64,000 bases of DNA. Origin: Harmothoe impar. Its lineage: Eukaryota; Annelida; Polychaeta; Phyllodocida; Polynoidae. The number at the start of each line of letters is the position of its first letter. The first letter of the stretch is position 1. The position numbers and the translations under genes were made by a program. The DNA lies in the NCBI GenBank assembly GCA_947462335.1, contig OX381710.1:58102842-58166841 (forward strand), written 5' to 3'. Under the pieces are notes generated by a model. The model had not been told where the DNA came from and ran no database searches. It saw nothing but the letters and a program-made list of their open reading frames with translations. Positions 8,648-19,719 of this stretch are shown piece by piece.

Positions 8648-9030
8648 GGGCGCTCTGAGGTACTGAAGGGGGCACTCTGAGGTACTGAATATAGGCACTC
8701 TGAGGTACTGAAGGGGGCAATCTGAGGTACTGAATAGAGGCACTCTGAGGTCCTGAATAGAGGCACTCTGAGGTACTGAAGGGGGCACTCTGAGGTACTG
8801 AATAGAGGCACCCTGAGGTACTGAAGGGGGCACTCTGAGGTACTGAATAGAAGCACTCTGAGGTACTGAATGGGACACTCTGAGGTACTGAATAGAGGCA
8901 CTCTGAGGTACTGAAGAGGGAACTCTGGGGTACTGAATGGGACACTCTGAGGTACTGAAGGGGGCACTCTGAGGTACTGAAGGGGGCACCCTGAGGTACT
9001 GAATTGGGCACTCTGAGGTACTGAATGGAG
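8648..9030. repeat. 22-bp minisatellite, about 17 copies
   Basis: The unit is GAGGTACTGAA plus a variable spacer ending in GCACTCT. Spacers are mainly of two types, GGGGG and TAGAG, which tend to alternate through the first nine copies, suggesting a dimeric higher-order repeat. Long minus-strand frames with 'SVPQSAPFSTSE' repeats are reading-frame by-products. Confidence 0.9.
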
Positions 9031-10302
9031 CCTGGATGTTTGTACTTCCTAGCTTTCCATTTTTGATGTCCTGTGATTAGGATGGTTTACTTTTTATTTC
9101 ATGTATTCTATGTTTGACTGGTTTATCAATCACTCTGTCCGCCCTTCACAGCGTCGTGAGTTGCAGAAAGCTCTTATCAGTGACTACCATCTGTAACGGG
9201 TGGGTAACCGTCCCAGTGTGACGTCATGATGAACAGCTAGATGAACTAGTCACTGACACATTAATCATCACGGAGGATATTGCACAGGTAAGCTCTTCCT
9301 CCAAAAGTTGAATAGCAGCGTGGTTTCTTATATATGTGTTATGTGTTGAGCCTTTTCACCTTCTTCAAGTTATTCAGAAATGTCTTAATCTTTTATTCTA
9401 TCATAATCTTTCTTTAAAGTACATTATTTAGGCCGGGTCAACATACCTGGTCCTCTGATCGGATGTTCACAGTCAAATAGCAGTGTAGTAAGAGTTATGT
9501 CTACAAATACATCAAAATTCTTATTCAAAGCGTTAGATTTGACGGTCCAACCTCTAATATGTTGATGATCTAAGACTCCTGATACAACAGACACTGTGTG
9601 CATGTACTTCTAAAGTGCCATTGTGAGGAAGGCATAGATAAGAAGAAGTGTTTACAAAGGAATCATTTGCCTTTCCTCTACCCAGGACGACGTCCAACCC
9701 ACTGCATCGTTATTGAAACATATATCTGATAGTTTAAGCTGAGATTATCCCGACTCCTAAACCTGCCCTCACATAGATCCCTTTATTAAGGATGGCTCAT
9801 TACAATAGCCGTATATTGAGGACGTTACGTGTTTAACGACTATATGAGATGATCGTGAGGGGGTAACTCGTGAGTATTCTGACCCCCTCCAATGTGGCAG
9901 ACACCTCACTCCCTGGCTGATATCCAAACTCAAAGCCATTGTTCCCCAATCTAGTAAACCCGACATCTGAAAATCTTTGGAACTTTCTTATTTTTATCTT
10001 TCTACTGATCTTATATTAGTATGGATTTAGGATTGGAACGTCTATATGGAACGGCATTAGGCTCCTTTTATATGTGTGCACAGAGCCAAAGGCCCCATCA
10101 GGTGGAAGTATGTGGCGGTGTGACTGGCGTTGTAGTGAAAATGGCAATATAATGTTCTTTTATTGCCTGGAGGCCTTGCCATGAAGGACATCTATTTGCG
10201 TTAAAGGTCTCTTGCCAACTCACGATGTGGCACCTTACATAGGTGACATAACGTGCAGGTTGTACCTTACTCACTTGGGTGCCGTTCAGCTTACCCACAC
10301 AC
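9031..10302. other. Intergenic stretch, no supportable gene
   Basis: No open frame of recognisable type. A CRE-like TGACGTCA lies near 9220, isolated from other promoter motifs. Confidence 0.5.
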
Positions 10303-10309
10303 AGAGAGA

Positions 10310-10391
<82 letters not shown>

Positions 10392-10392
10392 G
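10303..10392. repeat. (AG)n microsatellite
   Basis: A nearly pure AG run of about 90 bp. Confidence 0.95.
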
Positions 10393-10440
10393 CATCAGAC
10401 ACAAACATACAGATTGACGACAGACAGGGCGCAAGGAAGC

Positions 10441-10551
10441 GTGAAGGGAGCGAAGGGAGCGAAGGGAGCGATGGGAGTGAGGGGAGCGAGGGGAGCGAGG
10501 GGAGCGAGGGGAGCGAGGGGAGCGAGGGGAGCGAGGGGAGCGAGGGGGCGA
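10441..10551. repeat. 9-bp minisatellite (GGGAGCGAG)n
   Basis: About twelve tandem copies. The first few are AGGGAGCGA variants and the later ones GGGGAGCGA. It lies 50 bp after the AG microsatellite and produces open frames in all directions that are not genes. Confidence 0.9.
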
Positions 10552-13014
10552 GGGGGGTATTAAAGAGGGGCAGGGGATCAAATAATAGGTAGGGTTATTT
10601 CATGGGGCTGTACATCAAAATGTCGCTCATTCTTTAGCATGAAGACGCCCATTTACTTTCATCAGGGAATAGATATCGTCCCAGACTCTATGTACATTCC
10701 GGTACATGTATCTATGAGGAAATGATACAAAAGTTTTGCATAAACCACACTGACCTTGGTTAGTGTAACGTAGGAGTCCACGCCTCCATACATGTGCTTC
10801 CAGTGCTGAGAAGGTATCCACCTTCAAGGTACGGTGGGAACTGGATATCTGCTGATTCAGGTGTATAGCATTATCCCTGTGGTGTAGATGGGGAGGGATG
10901 AGATTGAACTTAGTTGTCCGTGTGTATGTCTCTAGTGCCCACCTTCTGCTCTGGTTAGGCTACATTAGGATGTAAAGCAGTGCTTGTCCACCCTCACCTC
11001 ACCAAGTGACATAGGTGTATGTGCAGGAGGGGGACCTCCCAGCACCCCACCTGCCCATGGCCCCATGCCACCTTAGAGGTACACCTACTGACATGGTTGG
11101 GTAATCGTGTAGATAGATCTATGTATACTGTGACCAGGCAGGTGAACAGGGATAGCCATGTGGGGGATGATGACTAGTAATAACCGTAATAATACATCGG
11201 TTATATTTACAGTATGCATTTGCTTCCAGAGTTACTTGTGAGACTAGGCACCATTTAGAAATGAGGCATGGTTTCCATTTTAGCCAATTGTTTTTTTTTC
11301 ATTATCAATAGAATGGAACGCACCACAATATCAAACTGTTAATATGATATATATGATTATGTCGTGGCCATTGATTATAGTCCACACCCCATGTTAACCA
11401 ATTTAATTGCGAACCAGTCATCTACATTTATAACCCATTCCCAGCCCCAAATATACAGACCCTGTCACAGTAGGTATTGGACGCTGTATAGACCCACGAT
11501 ACGGACATACGTGTGTATAATCTTGGGAACATAGCAGCATTCACATGAGCATGCAGGGACTGTAGCCAGTGAGCTAAAGGATGGTGTAGCTATAAATAAG
11601 TGCTTTGTAATAGTCTCCAGCGCAATCTGGAGTTCTGAGAGTATCCTCTTACTTGTTATTGCAATATGCAGCGTTGGAAATGTGTATAATATATATTTTG
11701 GAGTCTACTGTGGTAAATGGAGGTTTATAAACGTATCTTTTTACACGATTTGGTAACCGCCTGATGTAATGCAAATTCCCACCATTCCCCAACGAAGCGT
11801 GCGGATTCTTCTCAGCTTTTCAAGGATCACCCCCTCGCCGAGATGACCCTAGAAGAAAAGGGTCAAACACTACAGCTAGATAAGGTAACTGTTTCTGTGA
11901 GGGTAATAGAGCGTGGAGACATCGTGATATATGCTGAATGGGGTAAATCCCGCCCTCCTTCCGGACTCCATGCTCCAGGTCACCATTTGATGTGAACCAG
12001 CTCCTGTCCCAGGTTCGTGTATCGTGCCGCGAGATAATGATTCAGGACACTCCTCGTAAGGCGATATGTTTGTTTCTTTTCAATTCTTCCGTTACACTTC
12101 AGGCATAATGCATCATATTTTATAGATACATTTTAGAGCAATAGTTAGCTGATAATAACATATTATACAAAATATCATGGATGATTTCAATGTAATGATT
12201 CATGGCTATAGTGATTATTTTCATTCTAGGTAGATAATCCCAGTTCCCACACGCAATGTCTTTAAAATAAATAGATATAAACATACCTACCACATTGCGC
12301 TTCACACAATAGTCATCACGACAAGATGTTATCTCTTTATCTATGCTCACTCTGGGAGTCAAGGTGAGAGACCATAGAAAACATTGGGACTGATGCCAAG
12401 AAATGTGTGTAATGTGTTCCTCTTTGAGTAGATGAGTGGGAAGAGAGATTGCCTCGAGGTCAGAAATTATTACACGATTTTGCGACCTGTTGCTATCTAA
12501 ATGTTTTTAAGACAAATTGCATCTTCATAATCATGATGCTTATCCTAGCGAAGTCATTTGATGGTGATGGGAGTTGAGTCTTCCCGAAAACTTTTTCAAC
12601 ATGCAGGACATTCGGTCCTGTAAAGATTTTATTTTGCAGGCCCAGCTTAATTTTTGTAGGCCCGGATACCAGAAGGCAGTTTTCATATCTAATAAAAAGA
12701 AGTTTATTCCCATTAAAACATTGTAATATGAACAGTTTTGAGGATTGTTATTCAAAATGATTGAGCAAAATGTGTTTCCCTCTAGAAACCGTAATAATGG
12801 TCCGATTTACACGCCGTAAAAACTGACATGTAGCCCAGGATCCAGCCAGTCACTTGGACCAGCAGTAGCACCAGTTCAGCCGGTCCAGCAGCCTTTGAGC
12901 CGGCTATAGCCGGTGTCCGGCACGTTGTCGGGAAGACTGGGAGTTCACGCCTAGAAAGGTACAGCCAAAATAACTTGTTACGATTCATGATTCTCTCCTG
13001 TCACACTCCCATTT
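10552..13014. other. Intergenic stretch left of the LTR element, no supportable gene
   Basis: Short open frames only. The last four bases before the LTR (AACC, 13015-13018) match the four bases after the other LTR. Confidence 0.5.
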
Positions 13015-13018
13015 AACC

Positions 13019-13430
13019 TGTAGTTGGTCGAGTACTACGAGTGTAACGCATGAGAATCAAACACCGGACAAGGTAAATTAGACTTTAATATACGGCGACT
13101 TTATTAAAAAGGGTAACTCTGGAGTATTATAATGACAAGTATAACCATCAGCTATACAGGGATCAGATCAGATCACTATAATACAGTGGGGCAACCCTAC
13201 AGCATAGAGTTAAGCCCGTGAGCACAGGGTGGTCATGTCACGACAGTCCCAAACCTGACTGGCTTCCAATGGGGAAGCAGTCACCTTATATACAGGCCTG
13301 TGGGGGTCACCTGACCACACCACCAGAGCCACCTGGTGTAGATGATTATGTAACTTGTTATGAAACCGTCACGGTCACTGCACATGGAATAGGTATACAA
13401 ATAACACAGCAGTCTGCGCTGCCTGTTACA
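13019..13430 (-). repeat. 3' LTR of the Ty3/gypsy element
   Basis: 412 bp, TG...CA ends. On the minus strand it carries a TATA box TATATAAGG (13284-13292) and a poly(A) signal AATAAA (13100-13105), in the order expected for U3 and R. Confidence 0.95.
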
Positions 13431-13433
13431 CTA

Positions 13434-13442
13434 CCCCCCTTT
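13434..13442 (-). other. Polypurine tract
   Basis: On the minus strand AAAGGGGGG lies three bases (TAG) before the 3' LTR, the standard place for plus-strand priming. Confidence 0.8.
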
Positions 13443-14290
13443 AGAATGTAGGTAGAGTTGGAATTATAATAATAATACCTCTTAGATACATTATATACCA
13501 CGTATATCTATTTAGCAACAAGTAACATTTTTACTCATAGTTAAAACAGGCATACATACATGAACATACAAGTTAACATGCACATAACAGTTTATATCAA
13601 CAATATAGTCTTTGTAAAAACCATAGTCCCGTAGGCACATGATATAGAAACTGTCCAACTGATAGTCCTTGACTAGTATCAGTTACTAAAACAAGGCACC
13701 AATAACCACTTTGGAAACTCAACACATCACCTACTACGTTCAGCAATGGTGCGAATCCGTGTGGAGTTAGTGTCCTTATATATAAATAATGGAACTATAG
13801 TAGTTCCCACTTCCTCCGGCGAAGAATAGTTTATATATAAAATCCATAAATGCAGATCCTAAATAAGGTGGGATAAATCGTCATCCTTATTAGGGTTGGT
13901 ACTCCAGTACCTAGCAGTTCATGGTGGTAGAGATGAATAGAGTCCTACACTGGTATAGTGTAATATCATCTCTTGTGAAATAAAGTATAAAAAGGCAGGT
14001 TCATGCCTCCATATATAATTATATCACAGGAAGGCGATCCTTAAAAGTTCATAGGTCAATAACAAATGACCACAGGATCGGTAGCCCCGGCCAGCGTTAG
14101 AGTCGTTGATGACCGACGGTTGTGGCCTAGGGTAGCCACGGTAGTACCATCGGTTTGCTTCCTTCAGGAGTCGGTAGCGACTCCACTGTCGGTTTGCGTC
14201 TCTCCGGTCTGGGGCGGGTAGCGATGTCGGTTTAGTTTTACCTCCGAGGAGCGGAACAGTGCTCCCCAGAGGGCCTGATAAGGCACGACT

Positions 14291-15154
14291 TTAGGTGTCT
14301 AGAGGGACACCACCAGCCGGCTTTTCCACCTTATCAGGGCTTTTCTCAGGTGAGACAGGTGCAGCGCAAACTACACTAGTCACCACCTGAGAGGAGAGGC
14401 CATCCCCTGCTGCCAACGAGGAAGTACTCGGGGTAGCAGGGGTCACAGATACCCCTCCACCAGCCTCTAGGCCGTATGCTGCCCAAAAATGCAAAGGGAG
14501 CATCGTACCGAGGAGGCTGAGCCAACAGTATCGGGGTGGTCAGTAATGATGGCGGCCTTGGTGGCAGCCCCAAAACTGTCCTGAGGTCTGGAAAACCAGC
14601 CCTCTCCCAATCTGTTAGCTTTAGCCCGAACTTCCCAAACAACCTGGCGTCACAAGTACTCAGTCAGGACTCGAGCTGGGTGATCGTTGCCTTATCAAAG
14701 GCGTGATCTTGATCCAGATTCTGCTCACTCTCGGCAAGCAGTCTGGCACGTTCAGCCGTCCGTACCACACCCTGTCGAATGGCCTCCACTCCCAACAACC
14801 AGAGGTTGCTGAAGTAGTACCTTCCTACTTGGGTGCCTTGATACCAAAGCAGTCTACTTGAGTTGACTGCCAACTTTTCTCTGAAGAGCTCAAAGCCAGC
14901 GGCCAAGAGATCAGAGAAAGCAGCATCAAATCGAGGCATGTCTCCAGGCTACAAGGGTAACACCCGAGCCCTTCAGCATCCCCGTGGTCGGACACAGAGG
15001 CACCATCCTCAACCACCTGTGGAGGTGATGAGTGAGCCTCCTGCTGTGGAGGGCCAGAAGGCTGGGTTGACGCCCCAGTCGACTGCTGGTCATCACCCTG
15101 GTTGTCATCAACAACCAGGTGAGACCTCCTCCTGTGTGGTATTTGACGATACAT
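14291..15154 (-). pseudogene. Broken extra open frames in the LTR element's 3' region, function unknown
   Basis: Between pol and the 3' LTR there are protein-like minus-strand stretches in more than one frame. One is Gln/Ser/Pro-rich (about 15154-14950). One is helical, with DLLAAGFELFREKLAV and TAERARLLAESEQNL (14939-14664), and is followed in the same frame by a stop and a further stretch to 14376. Another (14503-14291) is Ser/Thr/Pro-rich. They may be remains of one extra 3' gene, as some gypsy lineages have, or parts of a spliced frame. I see no clear signal peptide, transmembrane helix or envelope motif, so I do not call it env. Confidence 0.35.
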
Positions 15155-15490
15155 TCATCGCATCCCACACATACTCTTTGTGGCAGCGCCACAGGGAAAT
15201 ACGGTGATTGTGTACCAGCGTTGGAGGATATGATACAGCAGCATGCTTCTCAGCGATATGTGATCAAAGCTAATCCCTTACTTAGAATTAGCCGGCGAAG
15301 CCAGTCACCCGCCCCGAACATGTGCTTTTCTACCTCCAACGGATAACCAACACCGGATAGCCCTCTGCTTCTCGTTGTGTTTTGGTGATCGTGTACCGGG
15401 AACGGAGACCACCGCCCCAGTACTCAATAGTCCAGGGAAATATAATCAAGCCAACAGCTATTTGTCGTCAACAAGGTAAGAAAAAAACGT

Positions 15491-18400
15491 TTACACATTC
15501 TTTTCTCGCTCTCGAACACGTGCGCTCCTCCGTAGACCTTCTGTCGGTAAGTCAAGCGGTTGCGGTACCGGTGGTACCGAACTACTATGTTTACCGGCGT
15601 CTACGGTCAGCCCCTTGCGCGAAGCTGGCCTTTTTTTACGAGGCCTACCACGCTTGGGCTTGGTAACACACGGCTGTGGTTCAATCGGTATTTTCCTCGG
15701 ACGACCCCGTCGTCGTGCCACTGTTGGTACCGTTGGTTCAACCGTCGGTTTTACCTTAGGTACCGTCGGTGGCACAGGGTCGGTCGGCGCTTTCACTGGA
15801 CCAGTGTCAGCGCCTAGGGCCTCATTGTCGTCATCTACATATGGCACCCCATACCAAGGTCTGAGTCTTGCCACATGTGATTTGGTCAATGTTCCCTTTT
15901 TCAAACGGATCACCACAGTAGTTTCACTAACCACCATAGTTACCGTATGCGGTCCATCCCAAGAGTACAGGGTCTTGACTTTGGAATTAGGTGTGCTAAA
16001 CCTCACGACCTTATCCCCCACCTTAAATTGGCGGAGTTTAAGGCCCGTGTCATAGCCCACCTTCTGCAAAGTAGCAGATTTTTCCAAGTTGTCCCTTACT
16101 ACTCCATAGGACTCGCGTAATGATTGTCGCAATGACTCTACAAACATTACTGTGCAGGGTTGCTCGAGCTGGTGTCCCTGCACGCCATAGACCATGTCAC
16201 TCGGCATGACTATGTCTTCACCCATTACGAGCATGTTGGGCGTACAGCCCGTCGACGCATGTTCGGTAGCGTTGTAAGCATGAGAGATATAGCGAGCGTG
16301 CTCATCCCAATCATCTCGATGCTCATTAACCATTGTCGTGAGACATTGGATCAACGTCCGATTGAAACGTTCCACCATACCGTCCGATTGTGGTCGATAG
16401 GGGTTCGTATGCGTCTTGCAGATGTGTATTTTACTACACAATTCTGCCCACAGTCGAGATTCAAACTCACGACCCTGGTCGGAGTGAAGCATTAAAGGAC
16501 CTCCCCACGTGAGGATCCAATTCTCGAAAAGTGCTTCAGCGCAGGTAACAGCTGTATGATTTACCAACGGATATACTTGGACGTACTTGGTATAGTAGTC
16601 CTGTACCACCATCATACAGGTATTCCCACGGGGGGTCGTGTTGAAACCACTAATGATATCAACAGCGATCCGGGCAAATCGAACACCGAATAGCTCTTGA
16701 CTTAGAGGTAGTTTACCGATACCAGGTCCAGGCTTTGATAAACAGCATTGGGGACATTGCTTCACCCAACGCCGTATGTCCAAAGTCATACCAGGCCAGT
16801 AATATCTACTCTTAATCTTTGCCTCAGTTCGTTGTCTGCCAAAGTGTGCTGAAGTTCGGTGGCCATGACAGTAATTGAGCAACTGTAGTCTGAGTGACAA
16901 AGGCACTACAGATTGAGCTGTTCTCTTCCTGCCAGGTTGCACCCTCCAGCGGCACAATACACTGTTCCGTATAAAAAGATTATCCCACTGCGCTAACAGT
17001 TGTCTAACTTCTTTACATTCCAGCGAAAGTGCGGGGCGAACAGGCTTGGACAGGCCCAACAACTTCAAGGAGTACACCCTCGAAATAGCCGGATCCGCAA
17101 GCTGCTCATCCTTCAAGTGATTCAACGTCCAGTTAGGAACTTTCGCACCCACAGACGCAATCACTGCATTGTGAGACCCACAGTCTCGGCAGTCTACACG
17201 GTGACAGTTCCGGATAGGATAGCGGGACAGGCTGTCCGCATTCACATGATCTACTCCACTCCTGTGTATGATATGCTCATTCGTCATGCCAAACTCAGAG
17301 AGGTGGTTCAACCATCTACCCATCATCCCCTCAGCGTCCTTGAAGTTAAGGAGCCACTGCAGAGATGAATGATCCGTCCGTACGAGATAATTCCCACCAT
17401 ATAGGACATGTCTGTACTTTTTTGTGTAAACCACCACTGCCAAGAGTTCACGCTTGGTTGTGCAGTAGTTACGTTGTGTTTTGCTTAAACTGTTGGACGA
17501 AAATGCCAGCGGCACTTCTCGCCCATCCTGGATCTGCGACAAGGCAGCACCAATACTTGTATTAGAAGCATCAGTGTCCAAGATGAACTTACCAACAGGT
17601 GCAGGGTAGTGCAAAACAGGTGTTTCTAAGAAGAGTCTCTTTAACTCACTGAAAGACTGTTCTGCGGCTGGAGACCAGACTATCTTAGCCTTAGCCTTCT
17701 TCTCTCCAATCATCAGCGCTTGTAAGGGAGCTGCGACTCTCGAGAATCCAGGTATAAAATCTCTGTAGTATGAACAAAACCCGATGAAAGAGCGTATCTC
17801 CTTCGTGTCCATCGGACGAGGCCAGTTCTGTACCACTTCGATCTTATGAGGATCAGCCATGATGCCATGTTCAGAAACAATTCTACCTAGGTATTCAACT
17901 GATTTCCTAAAAAGCTTGCACTTTGAAGGTTTCAATTTCAGACCATATGATAAGATGCGTTTCAGCACAGCTTGGAGGTTCTGTAGAGTTTCCTCCACAG
18001 AACCCCCGAAGACGATGATGTCGTCCAAGTAAACTAGGCACTTTTTCCAAAGTAAACCCCGTAACATGGTTTCCATCATTGCCTCAAAGGTTGCCGGGGC
18101 ATTGCATAGCCCAAATGGCATGACGTTGAACTCGAATAGTCCCATATGGGTAGAAAATGCAGTTTTTTCTCGGTCCCGGGGGTCCATGCCGATCTGCCAA
18201 TAACCAGATTGTAAATCTAGTGTACAGAACCATTTCGCCCCACCCAGAGATTCCACACATTCATCTATCCGAGGTAGAGGATATGCATTCTTCCTAGTGA
18301 GTCCGTTCAACTTCCTATAGTCGATGCAAAATCGACAGGAACCATCCTTCTTGGTGACCATCACCACAGGACTTGACCATGGACTCTCGCTAGGTTGAAT

Positions 18401-19636
18401 CACATCTTCATCCAACATCTTTTCTACCTCAGCCTCCATAGCACTTTTTTTAGCCATGGGTAACCGACGGTAGGGAATTCTACTGGGAAGCGCGTCCCCA
18501 GTATCAACCCGGTGTTGTACCGTGTCAGTACGCCCTAGAGGATCTCCTGGTTGCGCAAAAGCGTCAGAGAATTCTGACAGCTCATGCGCCACCATTTCGC
18601 TCTCCAGGGTATCTAGGTGTGACTCACACAACAGGGATCTTAGATGTTTCGGTAGGCTGGAGTTTGCTAGGGCATCCTCATGGGCAGGATGTCCAGCAAC
18701 CAGACCTACGTCCACAAAATCCGTAGTCAGCGAATCAACACCATATGCTCGCGTAGTGTTACCAATAGGTGTCCCCTTTCGTAGAGTGACTTCTCTACTA
18801 CTCGAGTTACAGATTGGTATCACCCCCCAACGAGCGTTGGCCAGGTAAGTATGATAGCCAGCAAGACCTAGCTCGGTGAGCTTTTGATCTTCTGGTTCAA
18901 ACATTCCCGGCCGTTTGGCCTGCACTCCCACGCAGCTGACTAGGACATCTGAAACATGTCCCGGTGCTAGCTTTGTGTCCTGTGCCACTGACGCCACAGA
19001 AGAACCATTCCTTAAAACGCACTGTACAGATTGTTTATAAGGATGTTTAATCTGAAGTCGGCCTGTTGCGGTGTTCATTGTCACTCCGTAAAGAGCAGCA
19101 AAGTCCATCCCCAGGATGCCATCATCAGTGATGTCGGTGATGGTTGGACATATCCAGTATGTCTTGCCATCCACCAACATAGGTTTTACAGTTCTGCCAT
19201 AAGTCTGCATACTATCTCCCGTAGCAGTCCGAGCCTTTACTCCTAGTAGCGGAGCATCGGGCTGGTTGCAAAGACGGGCCATGAATTTACGATCAACCAG
19301 GGTGTGAGATGCACCCGTGTCGACCAAAAATTCACCACGCGTCCCGGAAATAACCAGACTCAGGTACCAACGTTGTCCCCGTAAAGGAACACACTCAGAG
19401 GTCAGCATCGGCCTGTCCCCTCCATCCATAGCAACCCCTTTTGTCAGGAGGTAATCCCAACATGGGTCGCTCGGGGAGTCTTGAATCGCACTGCTCTGGG
19501 CAATCGATTCTAACCAAGACTCCTCTAAGCCAGCGACTACAGAATCCTTAGGATTCCGTTTGTCCTTGCCAGCCCCGCCTTGCCAGACGCTTACAGGTTG
19601 ATCAGACCCTTCTGCCTCTGCGCGGCCTTGGTTCAT
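15491..19636 (-). CDS. pol: Ty3/gypsy Pol polyprotein (protease, RT, RNase H, integrase, AT-hook tail), 1381 aa
   Basis: One uninterrupted frame. The aspartic protease has FLVDTGASHTL with DTGA at 106-109. Reverse transcriptase spans roughly 385-575 with VVMVTKKDGSCRFCIDYR, MPFGLCNAPATF and YLDD at 536-539. RNase H starts near 684 (FILDTDAS). Integrase has the His/Cys finger (H926, H931, C961, C964) and the catalytic D993, D1053, E1089 with the D,D(35)E spacing. A GPY/F-like module follows at about 1208-1260 (WDGPHTV). The C-terminus has two AT-hooks, RRRGRPRK (1308-1315) and KRGRPRKK (1328-1335), which would bind AT-rich minor groove DNA and might steer integration. The pol frame is -1 relative to gag and is open back to the gag stop, so frameshifting is likely and the ATG at 19636 need not be the true start. 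All catalytic residues are present. Confidence 0.95.
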   Translation of the reverse strand: MNQGRAEAEGSDQPVSVWQGGAGKDKRNPKDSVVAGLEESWLESIAQSSAIQDSPSDPCWDYLLTKGVAMDGGDRPMLTSECVPLRGQRWYLSLVISGTRGEFLVDTGASHTLVDRKFMARLCNQPDAPLLGVKARTATGDSMQTYGRTVKPMLVDGKTYWICPTITDITDDGILGMDFAALYGVTMNTATGRLQIKHPYKQSVQCVLRNGSSVASVAQDTKLAPGHVSDVLVSCVGVQAKRPGMFEPEDQKLTELGLAGYHTYLANARWGVIPICNSSSREVTLRKGTPIGNTTRAYGVDSLTTDFVDVGLVAGHPAHEDALANSSLPKHLRSLLCESHLDTLESEMVAHELSEFSDAFAQPGDPLGRTDTVQHRVDTGDALPSRIPYRRLPMAKKSAMEAEVEKMLDEDVIQPSESPWSSPVVMVTKKDGSCRFCIDYRKLNGLTRKNAYPLPRIDECVESLGGAKWFCTLDLQSGYWQIGMDPRDREKTAFSTHMGLFEFNVMPFGLCNAPATFEAMMETMLRGLLWKKCLVYLDDIIVFGGSVEETLQNLQAVLKRILSYGLKLKPSKCKLFRKSVEYLGRIVSEHGIMADPHKIEVVQNWPRPMDTKEIRSFIGFCSYYRDFIPGFSRVAAPLQALMIGEKKAKAKIVWSPAAEQSFSELKRLFLETPVLHYPAPVGKFILDTDASNTSIGAALSQIQDGREVPLAFSSNSLSKTQRNYCTTKRELLAVVVYTKKYRHVLYGGNYLVRTDHSSLQWLLNFKDAEGMMGRWLNHLSEFGMTNEHIIHRSGVDHVNADSLSRYPIRNCHRVDCRDCGSHNAVIASVGAKVPNWTLNHLKDEQLADPAISRVYSLKLLGLSKPVRPALSLECKEVRQLLAQWDNLFIRNSVLCRWRVQPGRKRTAQSVVPLSLRLQLLNYCHGHRTSAHFGRQRTEAKIKSRYYWPGMTLDIRRWVKQCPQCCLSKPGPGIGKLPLSQELFGVRFARIAVDIISGFNTTPRGNTCMMVVQDYYTKYVQVYPLVNHTAVTCAEALFENWILTWGGPLMLHSDQGREFESRLWAELCSKIHICKTHTNPYRPQSDGMVERFNRTLIQCLTTMVNEHRDDWDEHARYISHAYNATEHASTGCTPNMLVMGEDIVMPSDMVYGVQGHQLEQPCTVMFVESLRQSLRESYGVVRDNLEKSATLQKVGYDTGLKLRQFKVGDKVVRFSTPNSKVKTLYSWDGPHTVTMVVSETTVVIRLKKGTLTKSHVARLRPWYGVPYVDDDNEALGADTGPVKAPTDPVPPTVPKVKPTVEPTVPTVARRRGRPRKIPIEPQPCVTKPKRGRPRKKRPASRKGLTVDAGKHSSSVPPVPQPLDLPTEGLRRSARVREREKNV

Positions 19637-19719
19637 GGAAGTGTTAACACCGTCTACTAAACCCTTACAGGCATGGCTAACTGTGGGGGCGCCATCCTCG
19701 CCAAAAGGATGGGCCCCAT

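Noticed and set aside
8535..9011. Three overlapping minus-strand frames with repeated SVPQSAPFSTSE-like peptides
   Set aside because: The 22-bp unit changes frame each repeat, giving open frames in all registers. It is a minisatellite, not a repetitive protein gene.
8648..9030. CRISPR-like array
   Set aside because: Spacers are short, similar and alternating, the unit is only 22 bp, there are no cas genes, and the DNA is animal nuclear sequence.
10212..10592. Open frames rich in Glu/Arg or Ser/Leu over the AG and GGGAGCGAG repeats
   Set aside because: They are translations of tandem repeats in several frames on both strands, with no unique sequence or splice framing.
13218..13451. 77-codon plus-strand frame, repeated as 116 codons at 23034
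   Set aside because: Both lie within the LTRs, antisense to the element, and simply reflect the duplicated LTR sequence.
14291..15154. Envelope gene of the gypsy element
   Set aside because: No signal peptide, transmembrane helix, cleavage site or Cys pattern seen, so I left it as an unknown broken extra frame.
15560..19246. Plus-strand open frames opposite pol
   Set aside because: Antisense shadows of the intact pol frame, without motifs of their own.
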